Assembly (NCBI GenBank): GCA_025765615.1 | Contig: JAIVFJ010000040.1 | Location: 248,001 to 312,000 of the forward strand | Length of the DNA stretch: 64,000 bases | Source of the DNA: Zopfochytrium polystomum | Taxonomy: Eukaryota > Chytridiomycota > Chytridiomycetes > Chytridiales > Chytridiaceae | Direction of reading: 5' to 3' | In this document: positions 34,344 through 49,856 of the stretch, piece after piece | How positions within the stretch are numbered: the first letter of the stretch is position 1 | Layout: each line of letters begins with the position of its first letter | The notes under the pieces: model-generated | What the model was told of the DNA's origin: nothing | The model's database searches: none | What the model saw: only the letters and a program-made list of their open reading frames with translations | Program-made: the position numbers and the translations under genes

Positions 34344-36679
34344 TTATCGAACAGCAACAATATCATCTTTAAAATGGGGGCGAGTTAGCCAAAGAGCGAA
34401 GAACACATCGATACGCACCAATCTTCATAATCATTTTTACGGTTTCCGCGGCCAGCTCAATCGCGCTGGTGGATACCAGCAACGGTTGGACGACACCCTC
34501 CTCAAGAATGTCTGAGATGGTTCCCTGCCAACAAAAGTCAGCCACCTGAGCGTGGAGACGACGAACAGAGGAGAGCTTACTTTTCGGACGTTGATACCGG
34601 CTGACTTGGATCCTTTCGCGTGGCGATTTCTCAGCTCAGTGACAATCCCAATTGGGTTCAGACCAGCGTTCTCCGCCAAAGTCGTGGGGATAACCTCCAG
34701 CGCCTCTGCAAATGCTTGGAAGCAGTACGCCTCCATACCTTTTAAGGTTTTGGCGTAAGCTGATAGTTTTTGCGACACATGAATCTCTGGTGCTCCGCCA
34801 CCCGCGATAAGCGCTCTTTTCTTGACCAGGCAACGGATCACGCAAAGCGCGTCATGAAGTGAGCGCTCGGCCTCCTCAAGAACCAGTTGGTTCGAACCGT
34901 GAATGAGAATGGAGACGGTTTGTCCTGGATTCTTCACCCCGTGCATCTTCACCACCCGCGACCCAGCGACCTCTACTTCCTCAACAAGTTCGGCGTAGCC
35001 AAGCTTATCTTCAGAGAAGGATTCGATGTCCGCAATGGGCCTGCAACCGGTAGTCTAGGCCAATGAGTTGGTGAAAGAACATACATCTAGAGGATTCGAA
35101 CTCGCAATATACCTTGCAAATAAATTCAACTTCGTCCCTCTCTATTTCCTTGATCGCAAGAATCTTCAGTTTCGACAGGAAGTGAAGGGAGAGGTCGTTC
35201 ACAGCATCCCGAAGGATGGATTTTTGAATGAGCAGCACGTTGCAGCCGGATTTTTTGATGACTTTGCAGATGTTCAGCAAGTACTGACGCTCCTCCTTCA
35301 AGATTTTGTCCATTTGCCGGTAGTCATTAACAACAATTTGGTTATCCATCTGCAAAAGAAGGGTTTAGTCTTATGTACAGCATTGTCAACACTCACGTCC
35401 GGTTTTGGCGCAGAAAGCTGGAACTGAATCAGAGCGATTTTGGCCTTTTCCATCCGGGTTGGTCCGTTCGCAGACTTGATAACGTTTTGAGTGAGAACAA
35501 GTCCATCGGCCAACTCCGTGTCGTCGATCGTTCCCCCCAGCTTTGTAACAATTTTGATATCCTTCAAGTCGACGTTGATGGCGGATTTTGGATCAATCAC
35601 TTTCAAAACACTGTCGACTGCGATCGGCGCAAGAAGGCTGGAGTATTGGGAAACAATCTGGAAAAAGAAAGAAAACTGTCGGAAAGGTGTGCGGCGCTGA
35701 CAAATGAAGTTTAGGAGAACCTTGGAGTTCAATGATGTGATCGCGCTCTTCAGCAAGGATTCGCGGTCGGCCAAGTCAAGCTTGACAGACATCGCCTCCA
35801 AGATCTCGGTCGATTTGGCAGCAGCGCGTTGAAAAGATTCCGCGATCGTAGTGGGATGGATGCCTTGTGCGAAAAAAGGCCCCAGTCAACCGTTTTCATC
35901 ATCGAGTTTAATTCCATACGGTACCTTTTTCAAGAAGCTTTTCCGCTGCTACAAGCATGCTGCCTGCCAAAACCACAACAGATGTCGTTCCATCGCCCGC
36001 CTCAACATCCTGTGCCGCTGACAGATCTACAAGCTACGTAGCCGTCAGAGGTGAGAAACTTCCAGGCGGAGTGACAGTTACCATCTTTGCAGCCGGATGA
36101 AGAACAGCCATCTGCTTCAGGATGGTTGCTCCATCGTTGGATATGACAACCTCGCCCGTTCCGGATTGGATCTGGTATGACGCGTCAAAATAAAGTACCA
36201 ATCTCCGACGGCGTCTATACAATGCTTACCATTTTGTCCATCCCTCTTGGGCCGAGACTGGTGCGAATCGCATCGGCGACAGCTGCATGTTCCACCGTCC
36301 AAGCATGCGCCAAGTCAAGTATGAAAGCAAATGACAACACGAGGACGCAGCATGAACGAGCGGATTACAAAAGAGAGGGGGTAGGTAGGGGGTATTCAGG
36401 GGGGTAGGGGGGGTGAGAGGAGGGGTCAGTGGAGATTTTTTTGCGCGTGCCCGGAGCGCGATGGAGGTCCAGAGGACGATGCGATCTTGGGGACGTGAAA
36501 GCGGGAAGCGAGAATATCTGGGAAGGAATCCATGCACACGAACCTTTCGCGGCCACGATGTTGCTCAATCTGACCTCGGTGGGCTTCTCCTTCTCGCGGA
36601 ATGCGCGAACCTTCGAGCCCGCAGCGCCGGCCGACGACGCCGCCGCCGCCCCCGTACCCCCAGCAGTCGATTCAGCCAT
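34344..36679 (-). CDS. CCT4: T-complex protein 1 subunit delta (CCT4)
   Basis: Subunit of the cytosolic CCT/TRiC chaperonin, which folds actin and tubulin with ATP. It starts [10 protein letters not shown] at 36679. Landmarks: [75 protein letters not shown] (ATP-binding GDGTTS), [13 protein letters not shown], the apical-domain segment [16 protein letters not shown] and [19 protein letters not shown], then [31 protein letters not shown] and [16 protein letters not shown]. The last exon gives DDIVAVR, stop 34344-34346. About nine introns split the gene. The subunit assignment rests on the [10 protein letters not shown] and N-terminal delta-type motifs. Confidence 0.95.
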
Positions 36680-37202
36680 TACGCGCGTGGATTGATTGCT
36701 GGGATAAGTCGGTCTTGGGTGGGTGGATGGATGGATGGGTTCGGTGTTTGTGTTTTCTTTCTTTCCTTTCGCTTCCTGGTCCTTGTCCGTCCATGCTTGG
36801 TTCTCGCTGCTTTTGCCCTTGCTTCATTCATTTCATGCTTTCCATCGACTGCGACAGGAAGTACAGGAGCGTGTCCCCACCCCCCACATCATCCACTCAC
36901 CCGCCTTGCACTTTTGGGAGGGCGTAGATGGTTCGCAGTAACAAAGGGAGCGCAAATGATTCATTTTTATTGTTTGCAAGCAGCCGAACGCGTAGCGGCA
37001 ACCGGGGCAGTTGGGGAATACTGGATCAAGGGGGAGTGGCGTTTGAGGAGGCCTTGGCATGCTTCGCTATTGAGAGCGAGTGAAGCAAGAAGCACACCCT
37101 TGCCGAGGTTGTCGGTTATTCTCCAAGTGCGTACGCGGTGGGTGGGCTGTGTGCCAACTGCTACAAGAGCCGACACGCGGGGGAAGAACAAGGGGAAAAA
37201 AA
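36680..37202. promoter_or_regulatory. Divergent intergenic region between CCT4 and MPST
   Basis: 523 bp between divergent start codons, with GGAT/GGTGGATGGATGG-like repeats near 36719-36740. No specific promoter motif identified. Confidence 0.4.
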
Positions 37203-38621
37203 ATGAGTGGTGCCACTCGCCTCTTTCGCCCGCGGCAGCTGGGATTATCGAGGGCTGAATACATCCCCACCACGAGCCACATTGGCACAGTGGTCGTCCG
37301 AGGCGCTAGCTGGCGGCCGGCGGCAGCCGTCCCCGCGGCTGCTGCCACCTCGTCCTTTTCCGCGAACCGGGCGCGCGCGTTCTCCACTTTCAAGGTAGTG
37401 CATGCTTGGGGCCGTGGGAGGCGGGCGCAGCATGCAAAAGTTGACCCATCTTGACTCGCTCCGCCCGGCACTCACACCCTCAGACCATCGCTCAGCCTCT
37501 CGTTTCCATCTCATGGCTGGAAAAGAACTTTGACAAAAGCTCCCTAGTCGTCCTGGACGGCACATGGCACCTACCCACTCTCAAGCGGAATGCGAGGAAA
37601 GAGTTTGAGGATCTTCGAATTAAGGTCGGCACCGATGGCACAAGCCCGACTTCGATTTCCTCTTGACGATTTTGCGGTTAATTTAGGGTGCACGTTTTTT
37701 CGACATCGACGCTGCCGCGGACAAGCATTCATCACTCCCACACATGATTCCCTCAGCTGAGGAGTTTGCCCAATATGTCGGTCCGTGCGCTTTTCGTTGG
37801 AGGCAGCAAAAGTCATGGCTTCAGCTGATTTTCGTTCGACACAGGCGCCCTGGGCATTTCAAACGACTCGCACGTGGTTGTTTACGATGCCACATCTCCA
37901 ATCGGAACTGCTCCGCGCGTCTTGTGGACTTTCCGGGCCTTTGGACATTCAGGCGGTATTTCTGTCTTGGATGGAGGGCTCCAACAATGGAAGGAAGCAG
38001 GTCTCCCTGTTGAATCTGGTCCTGTAGCACCTGTTGAGGTACATGTAAATTTTATGAGAGCCGTGTCGAATGCATTGGCCTTACATTCTGTTATGTGGCA
38101 GCCAAAAGAGTACGTCGCGAAGCTGAACCCTCGTCTGGTGAAAAATTTCGAAGAGATGCGAGAGACCTTAAAAGAGAAGCGAGCTTTGATTATAGACGCC
38201 CGACCGCGGGGAAGGTGAAAACTCAACCCCAACACTTTTGCGCGCTCAATTTTATCGGTAAATGCGCAGATTCACTGGTGCCGACCCGGAGCCGAGACCG
38301 ATAAGCTCCGGTCATATGCCAGGATCAATTTCTCTTCCAAGCGGAAACGTCCTTGATCCCTCATCAAAGTCGTTGCTTCGCGGTGCAGCCTTATCTAGCG
38401 TACTCATGGATTCCAACATCGACATATCCCACCCTTCCATCATTCACACTTGCGGATCTGGCGTGAACGCCAGCACGACATGGTTGGCAACGGTCGTAGC
38501 CAGGATGGATGTCGCTCCTGGATCTTGGGAAGAATTGGAGGACGGCCTCTCGGTGTACGACGGCTCGTGGACGGAGTGGGCGCAAAGGGAAAAGGACGGA
38601 GCAGTCATCGAGAAAGACTGA
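37203..38621 (+). CDS. MPST: 3-mercaptopyruvate / thiosulfate sulfurtransferase (tandem rhodanese), probably mitochondrial
   Basis: Transfers sulfur from mercaptopyruvate or thiosulfate to an acceptor such as cyanide or thioredoxin. Exon 1 (37203-37394) encodes an Arg/Ala/Ser-rich leader (MSGATRLFRPRQLGLSRAEY..) typical of a mitochondrial presequence. Exon 2 (from 37484) begins TIAQPLVSISWLEKNF. The first, inactive rhodanese domain has VVLDGTWHLP, GARFFDIDAAADKHSSLPHM, VVVYDATSPIGTAPRVLWTF and ISVLDGGLQQWKEAG. The second domain has LIIDARPRGR, a short intron, then SGHMPGSISLPSGNV, the active-site loop HTCGSGVNAST (catalytic Cys) and VYDGSWTEW, the family C-terminal motif. In yeast the homologue Tum1 also feeds sulfur to tRNA thiolation. 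Active-site loop and both domains appear intact. Confidence 0.88.
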
Positions 38622-38726
38622 TAGGGGAAGAGCGGTTTATTTGGCGTGAATAAATTGCAGTGAAACGGTTTGCACCGTTGCCAATTTAGTGGATAAGCGC
38701 TGGGACCTTTTAAATTGGCGTGAATT

Positions 38727-41557
38727 CTACTCTCCCAATACAGAAAATACGTGTTGATAGCAAAAGTCGCGGAGCTCTTGGTAGGCTCGGTCTGGGTCGT
38801 CATTCACAATGCGAGTGTCAAAGACTTGTTCCAGCTCGCTGTAGGATAACATCATTTTCGCCTTTGCCATCCACTTTTGCACGTCCAGCTCCACATCCAA
38901 CTCATCCGCAAGTTGCTCCACAGAGCGAGCGATCTCAGAACCGTGTGCCAATCCCTCTCCTGTCATGGAGCCAACGTTGATGGGCATTCCATCTGAAATG
39001 ATTGGTGAACGGGCACCTGCTGGCATTTGGCCCTCCTCGTGATTGCGAGCCACCCCCTCCGCCAATCCTGACGCCCCCGCCGCGAGGGAAGCCTCCACCG
39101 GCGTCCTCCTTTCGCCTGGCATCAGCTCTCGCGACGCAGCACCAAATGAAGGTGGTGTCGTCGTCCGTGGCTGCGCAGACGAAGTCGGCCGAGACGAAAT
39201 TGGACCCTGGGGGTCTGGTAGCGTGGGAGCAGGAGTAGGGAGCTGGTGCGGCTGACTCGAGCGGTTGAGTAACGCCGGCGACCGTGGTCTCTGTCCTCGC
39301 GGGGAGCGGAGTCGACCCTTCAATCGGTCTTGCAGGATTTCGAGCGTCGGTACGGTGATGAAGACGTACCGCGGCTTCAAATGTGTCCGTCGCAGGGCCA
39401 GGACTCCCTTGAAGTATGAAAAGGGATCAAAAAGATCAAATAATGCGTAACCGCAAGCCCACAAATCCTTCGACGGACCCGGAGGAGTGGTCGTCCCCAG
39501 CACCCGCTCTTCGTAGTTACGGCACTCATTCCCCATCCTCGCGTACCTCGATTTCCAGGTCCATGATGCAAACCTTGCCCTCTTCCGTCACCTTGTCGAT
39601 GGCGTCTGTGCTTGTTCCGTACATGTACCCAAACAGGGAAACCACCTCGATAAACTTGCCCTCGTCGATCATGGCCGTCATCTCCTCTTTGGACACAAAA
39701 TGGTAGTGCACTCCGTTTTCCTCTCCCGGGCGCGGCTTCCTTGTGGTGTGAGATACAGATAGTCCGAATATGTGGGGGAACTCGTTCAAAAGCCTTGAGG
39801 TCAAAGTTCTTTTGTGTCTACGTGAGCAAACGCGACTGACTGCAAAAAACGGGCCGACTTCCTCCCAAGGTTTCTATTCCAAAGGGAATTATCTTCTCCC
39901 CTCACCTTTTCCCGACGCCGTTCGGGCCACACAGAACGATGGGCCTCAATCGCGTCGCGCGCATCAGATCCTCGGCCTTGATCTTCGCGTACAGCCTCGT
40001 CTGCTTCTTGAGCATGCTCGCGTGCTGCACGCTCGCCACCACGCTGGGCGGTGGGTCGTGCAGATTGACCGCCGCCACCTTTTCCTCGTGCCCGAGCGGC
40101 AACCCGTCCAGCGCCGTCAAGTTTTGAAGCTTGAACGCCACCGCGAGTCGGTACGCCCGCCGCGGGGAGACTGGCGTTTCTGGCGGTTTCGGCGAGGATA
40201 GCGACGTCGTTGATACCGCGGCGTTCGCTTCGATGGGGTTGTCGCGCAGAAACAGGTCGGTGAGGAAGTGCAGCTGCTGCAGGAACACGAGGTTCGACGG
40301 GTCGCTTATTTGATTCGATTCAAGGCGGAGGGTGCGCAGGTGTCTGTGGTGGATGGAAAGTCCTTTCAACGATATGATGGCGTTCCCTGAGAGGTTGAGG
40401 TTTTCGAGTTCGACAAGTGTTTGGAGACCGTCAAGCGATGAAATGCGGTTGGAGCTCTCCACACATTTGGTCAGTCATGCAGAAGTGAAACGCCCTGGAA
40501 CGTACCAGATCTAAGTACTGTATAGGAAGATGGTCCAAATTTTGAATAGATGCAATGGAGTTGCGAGCGAGGCTCAAATGGATCAAAAAGCGTAATGAGA
40601 GGCCTTTGACTTCGGTAATAAAATTATCTACGAGGTACATATTAACGACAGCCCGGCATTGCGACGCCTTGCAGAAACGAGGGGGCGAGAAAAGAAAGCC
40701 TCGAGTCATTACACACCATCAAGGCAGATGGCTTTTAAGAAGCGGTGAACTGAGAGGTCCGGTATTTCTTTGATTTGGTTTCGGGAAAAGTCAATTTCCT
40801 CCAGGTTGTACGGTGGAGGATAGAAGCCGAGGACTTCGCGCAGGCAATTATTACTGACATCCAACCGGGTCAGGTAACGCATTACGCCCAGGCACGAAAG
40901 GTCTGGTAAACACGGGGTCAGCGGCCAGGGCCAAGTGTCGAGTGACCAATGCGGCGCGAAAGTTGGACCAACCAGAGATGCTATTCCCAGCGAGGCACAA
41001 AGTTTGAATGAACTGAAAGGTACGAAGTCGAGATATGTCGGTGATGCCTGCGTTCTATGGTAAAAGATATTAAAGCGAATTGCTGTCCGAGTATTTCACA
41101 ATCACACTGAAGCACACACAAACAAGACGAAAAGTCATATGCTTACTGGTATCGATAGCTTCAGGTAGACGTGGCTCAGCCGATCAGGCGACTGTCCCAG
41201 CTCTGACAGCCCGCGAGCAATCAAACGTCTGAATGCAGCGGATTCATCGTCGAGGTCGCCATCGCCATCTGCATCGCGTTCCCCATCCGCGTTCCCCATA
41301 TTTACCAAAGTAGCATCGTCGGAATGATGGGGATCGCCTTCATCGGAGAAGAGCGGCGCTGCAGCCAATCCACCCACGCTTGGGCAGTTTCTCGCGGCGT
41401 CCGTTAACCTGTCCTCGCCAGGGCCGCTCGAGGGATCTGCCTCTTCGCCCACTCCGCGAGCGGTCCCATCGTTGCTGTCAGATCTGTCGGTGCTCTGCGG
41501 GGCGGAGGGAGGAGTGCCACTAACGACCGCTGAGGAGGGCGCTCGCTGATCTGCCAT
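38727..41557 (-). CDS. LRGUK: LRGUK: leucine-rich repeats fused to a guanylate kinase-like domain
   Basis: Start ATG 41557 (MADQRAPSSAVV), then an acidic, low-complexity N-terminus and a short helix (FRRLIARGLSELGQSPD). Several exons encode SDS22-type leucine-rich repeats (for example LVELENLNLSGNAIISLKGL, LRTLRLESNQISDPSN, LTDLFLRDNPIEANAA), capped by YRLAVAFKLQNLTALDGLPL. The guanylate kinase domain follows: P-loop IVLCGPNGVGKR, FGLSVSHTTRKPRPGEENG, YHFVSKEEM, GKFIEVVSLFGYMYGTS, KVCIMDLEIEG, then VFITVPTLEILQDRLKGR, an insertion of about 100 Pro/Ser/Gly-rich residues, and FDTRIVNDDPDRAYQEL (family-conserved NDD). LRR-then-GUK order matches LRGUK, which in mouse is needed for sperm flagellum and head shaping. 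Catalytic activity is unproven. One of two ciliary-type genes in the window. Confidence 0.85.
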
Positions 41558-41795
41558 CAGTAGGAGCCGCTTGCAAGTGTGTATCGACAATTCCGGCAGA
41601 GAAAATTCGACAACTCCAAGTGTCGGACGATGAATCCCAACCCAAAAGCCAACAGACCATCCAGTTGAGTAGCGAAAGCACTTCGCGAGTGACCCGTACT
41701 CCGCGGAACGCGAGCCAAGATCGAAAATAGCACGAGAGAGCGGGGCTCTCTCTGGATCGATGCGCGAATGAGTTTATTTTGTCCGTTCCAATCTA

Positions 41796-43421
41796 ATGAA
41801 AGGACGCGTTTGGACAGACACTGCGTTCAAGCAGCAACGACTGAAGGCATGGCAGCCCATCCTCACCCCAAAAGGAGTACTTCCTGCGTATTTCGCCGTC
41901 GGCAGCATTTTCATTCCGATCGGGGTTTGGCTGTATCTCGCAGCTCAAAGGGTGAGTAACTGAATCTCAGACCACGGAGAATCCCCTTTCCACTCAACCT
42001 GCTTCCAGATCAACGAGGTTGTATTCGACTACACGTCCTGCGCGACAAATGGATCTTTCAATTACCCAATCACGAACTGGTCATACAGCTCTTCCAGCAA
42101 GAACTGCACAATCGACTTCAATATTGACTTGGACATGGCTGGCCCAGTGTACCTCTACTACCGTCTGACCAACTTTTATCAGAATCATAGGCGCTACGTC
42201 AAGTCGTGAGCATTCCTTTAGTTTTTTCGTTTCTCTATTTCATCATGAGCTGTGGTGTGACCATTCTTTCCTCGAAACCCTGTCGGATATTTCGTGGACG
42301 CTAGTTTCGACAGCAAACAGCTGGCAAACTCGGGAGGGCTGTCTCCCAGCAGCTCGTGCGATCCAATGTCCAAACCGACGCAGCTTACGAACGCCTCCGC
42401 GTCTTACCCGTGGGTTTCGGGCCAGATTGACAGTTCGGCAATAATTTATCCTTGCGGACTGATAGCCAACTCTTACTTCACCGGTATGAGGAACCTTCAC
42501 AGCACGTTCCATCCAGCCTAACCATCTTTCCGTCTCCTTATTTGCCGGGCGCGGCAAAATAGACGTGATATCAGATATCGTTCCCGCTTCGCCGTCCACC
42601 GGCGCCGCCTCCCCCATCTCGTTCTCCTCAAAAGGGATAGCGTGGCCCGCGGATGCGGCCAAGTACATCAAGTCGACGCTGCCGTCCCTCGTGACGGGCA
42701 ACCTGACGCTCACGGTCTTCCCGCCGCCTCAATGGGTCAAAGCGTTTCCAGGAAGCGACTTTTCGCGGGGCTACACGGCCGACAACTTTCCCGACATCAG
42801 CACGATGGAGCGGCTCCACGTGTGGATGCGACCAGCGGGGCTGCCAAACTTCCGAAAGACCTGGGGAAGCAGATCGGATTCGGTGCCGGCGGGCAGCTAC
42901 CGTATTACCATCACACAAAGTAAGGCGGCAAGGCAGAACGGGCAATGGTTTGCCCCCACGACGCGCTTTTTCATTTGAAAGAACCTTGGGCATCTCTGAC
43001 GCTTGCTTGCTCTCTGTTTCTCGCTCGTGCTTCCGGCACCGGACCGGCTTTTTCCGTTTATCAACTCCTGCATTCCCTCTCTACCCGACTTGCATACTTC
43101 TCACTCAGACTTTGACGTTAGCTCGTTTGGGGGAACGAAGGCGATCGCCATCTCGACCATGTCCTCGATCGGGGGAAAGAACCCTTTCCTCGGGGTTGCG
43201 TACATGACCATCGGGGTCGTTTGCTGGCTGCTCGGCATCCTCTTCCTGCTCAAGCAGATGATCAAGCCGAGGTATATTTATTCTTGCGGGAGCGCGCGAT
43301 TTGTTTGCGAGTCTTCTTCCCTCCCGTCCACTGATTCGCCCGTTCTCGTTCTCGCGGACACGTCCGTGTCCTGCCAATCAGGAAAGTCGGTGTGTCTTGG
43401 AACCATAGCATCACCACGTGA
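41796..43421 (+). CDS. CDC50: CDC50/LEM3 family subunit of P4-ATPase lipid flippase
   Basis: Chaperone and beta subunit of phospholipid flippases in the secretory pathway. Exon 1 has AFKQQRLKAWQPILTPKGVL and the first transmembrane helix (YFAVGSIFIPIGVWLYLAA). The ectodomain exons have VVFDYTSC, the hallmark VYLYYRLTNFYQNHRRYVKS, SGQIDSSAIIYPCGLIANSY, GIAWPADAAKYIKS, HVWMRPAGLPNFRKTWG and several Asn sequons. The last part has FGGTKAIAISTMSSIGGKNP and the second helix (AYMTIGVVCWLLGILFLL), then MIKPR and, after an intron ending at 43381, KVGVSWNHSITT, equivalent to the family ending PRKLGD..LSWN. Introns end in standard AG. The start ATG 41796 is plausible, although a short upstream exon cannot be excluded. 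Confidence 0.9.
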
Positions 43422-43529
43422 CGCGCGCGCAACGGCGCGATTCGGCAAGATTCGGAGAGGGTGGTGGTCGTTGTTGAGAAAGGGAAGTTGGTTCAGGCGA
43501 TTGGATCAAAGTGACGTCTTTTGATTCCT

Positions 43530-43561
<32 letters not shown>

Positions 43562-44027
43562 CTTTTTGCCCCAAATTGTGAGGAAAAACAAAAAAAATAC
43601 TGGGGATGGACGCCTCTCAAACACAGAAAAATAAAAATGTAGACAGGCGAGAAAACCCCCGAGAGAAAAAAATGTGGACGGAAAATTGGGAGAAGAAAAA
43701 AGGTGCGTTTTCTTTCAGCACAATTGGAGAGGAAAACGTGTGAGAGAGGATGGAGGGGGGTGCGCACACGCGCCGATCACCATCGAGATGCAAAGAGAGA
43801 GGAATGGTTTAACGTAGCAGGTGGCCGTAGAGTGAGTGGGGCGGGCGGGCGGGCGGGCGGGCGTGCAGGGCGAGTCAGCTGTGGGAGAGCTGGCAGGCAT
43901 GTAGATTCGGCCTCCGCGACTCGATTCCCTTCGCAATCGCCCCACCCACTAACACCAATCCCCCAACCCGATCATAACAATACGCGCTCTTCCACTATTA
44001 GTCTCTCTCGTGTAATAAAACACCATC
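43422..44027. repeat. Intergenic spacer with (CT)n and (GGGC)n repeats
   Basis: A (CT)n run of about 28 nt (43533-43561) and a (GGGC)n run of about 25 nt (43839-43863). The adenylate kinase promoter should lie near its 3' end. No gene seen. Confidence 0.6.
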
Positions 44028-45141
<1,114 letters not shown>

Positions 45142-45882
45142 AACACTTGTTGGTTCTTGGCTCCTTAATTGAATTCTGGTGTGCACGGAGCTCCTGCCAA
45201 TAAAAAGACGTGATCGAAGGTTCTCCCACTTGACCAGAACCAGAAGGCGCCCTGCAATTGTATTAATATTGCTTATGCACCAAGGAGGGAAGATTTCCGC
45301 TCGAGCCTGTCCCCGCGTTCTTGAATTGAGCCAGACCCTCGCACGCGTGTTCTTAGCTACGTTTCCACCTGAGCTGGCTGGCGGGTTCGAAACTCACGCT
45401 GATGCCAGTCGAACTTGCCTAGGCGTTGCACCACGCTGCCGGCTTCGTCGCCGGGCCGCTCGCTGCCGCCACTGCTGAATGGCGCGAGACCGGAGACGGG
45501 CGGAATCTTCTTCTTCCCAACAGTAACGGTAATCGGCTGTCCCGGCTCACTTCCGCACACCCCGAGTCCGCTCCAAACATTGCAAATGTATTCCGAAAGC
45601 AGGGCTAGCACCATGCGATGAGTCCCTCATTTAATGCTAAATGTTAAATGCCTTTGGCGTGCACAATCACAACACGTGAACCTCGATAATCTCCGATAAG
45701 AGCCATCCAAGGTATTTACAGGTACCGTATCTAGGGTCTTGCCCTTGCCGACTTCTCTGAGTGTCGTTGTGTACCATCCCAGCAGAAGCAGGAAATCTGT
45801 GTCTGCTCAGTTTTGTTCTTTGTCCGTCCAGCAAGTCTTCGCGCGCCGCCAGTTCCTCCGTGTCCACCCCCACCCGCAGGAT
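45142..45882. other. Intergenic region with a tRNA-like fragment
   Basis: 741 bp between the adenylate kinase and the next gene. On the minus strand about 45377-45443 has near-complementary ends (GCCGGC/GCCAGC), a GTGGTGCAA box-A-like word and a TTCGAACCC box-B-like word. It is too degenerate to be a functional tRNA and may be the head of a tRNA-derived SINE. Confidence 0.3.
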
Positions 45883-48812
<2,930 letters not shown>

Positions 48813-49856
48813 CGCTTCCTTTCTTAATATCTGTGATTGCTCTCGTTTTATCTCTCACCATATTTGTCGCCTTTTCCCCTCTCCCTGTCGAGTCTGTGTG
48901 TAAGTGTCTACTCTGTATTATGGCGTGTTGGGTGCAGGACATCACCTCGATCACGCGAGAGCAAAATCGAACAAACAAATTAAGAAGTAAAAGTTTTTGC
49001 TGCACTTGCTGCTGAGAAGGCAGTTTGTTTGAAGCTTGGCAATGGGCAATCTTTGGGAGTACACTTATTTTGAGAGACCACAATTTATTGCGGCGGAACC
49101 TACCACGTAGCTAAATTCTGTCTTGCTACTCCGCTTCTTTTGAGAGCGTTTTAGTCATTTTTGGTTGTGCATTCAATAGAAGATTTCCACCCGAGCTACT
49201 ACTTTTCTCAGCGGGTAAATCAGAAAGGCATCCCATAAATTTCGGACAGTCTACCAAGTCACCTACCCCACAGCTAAACGCAGCCATGACACATCGGTCA
49301 TTCCGAAGGTTTTTATGCGTTAACCCCACATGGGACTTGTGGAGATTGACCTTGAACGGATTGGCCATTCGCTCCGTGTTCGCTCTACATCCCACTATTT
49401 GCTGCTATTCTTTTTTCTTTTTTATTTTTATTTTTTTTTTTGGGGGGGGGGATGGACTGATTTTCCACTTCTGACAGTTCAACCATCCCTCTTTTTGGGA
49501 GCAGTCTTTCCGTGGAACGAACCCAAAAACAAAATCCAAAAAAATGTGCCATTTTTTGAGTCGCAGGCTCGCTGCAAATGCAGCAAGCACCACTATTCAC
49601 AAGGTCGTATACCGCCGCCCTTCCCCCCAACACCTTCAGACCACGAACCTCAAAAAAGAAAAGAACAGAGGATGAACGAGACACGAGAAAGGGCGGCGGG
49701 GGAAACAAGGTAAGTGCTGGTCGAAGCCCTAATGACAGAGTTGCAAGGGAACATCAAGAACGATCAAACGTGCAAGCGGATCAACGCGAAAAGAAGACTT
49801 AAGTCCATTGTCCTCTTCGTGCGTGCAACCACTACCTCCAAAGCGGTGATGTTGCC
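48813..49856. other. Convergent intergenic region
   Basis: About 1 kb between the low-complexity protein and the Zn2Cys6 factor. It contains a T-rich run followed by a G9 run (about 49410-49450). Small open stretches have no family resemblance. Confidence 0.4.

Noticed and set aside
37245..37565. Minus-strand frames opposite the MPST leader
   Set aside because: Shadow frames of a GC-rich presequence exon; the + strand reading is supported by splicing into the rhodanese domain.
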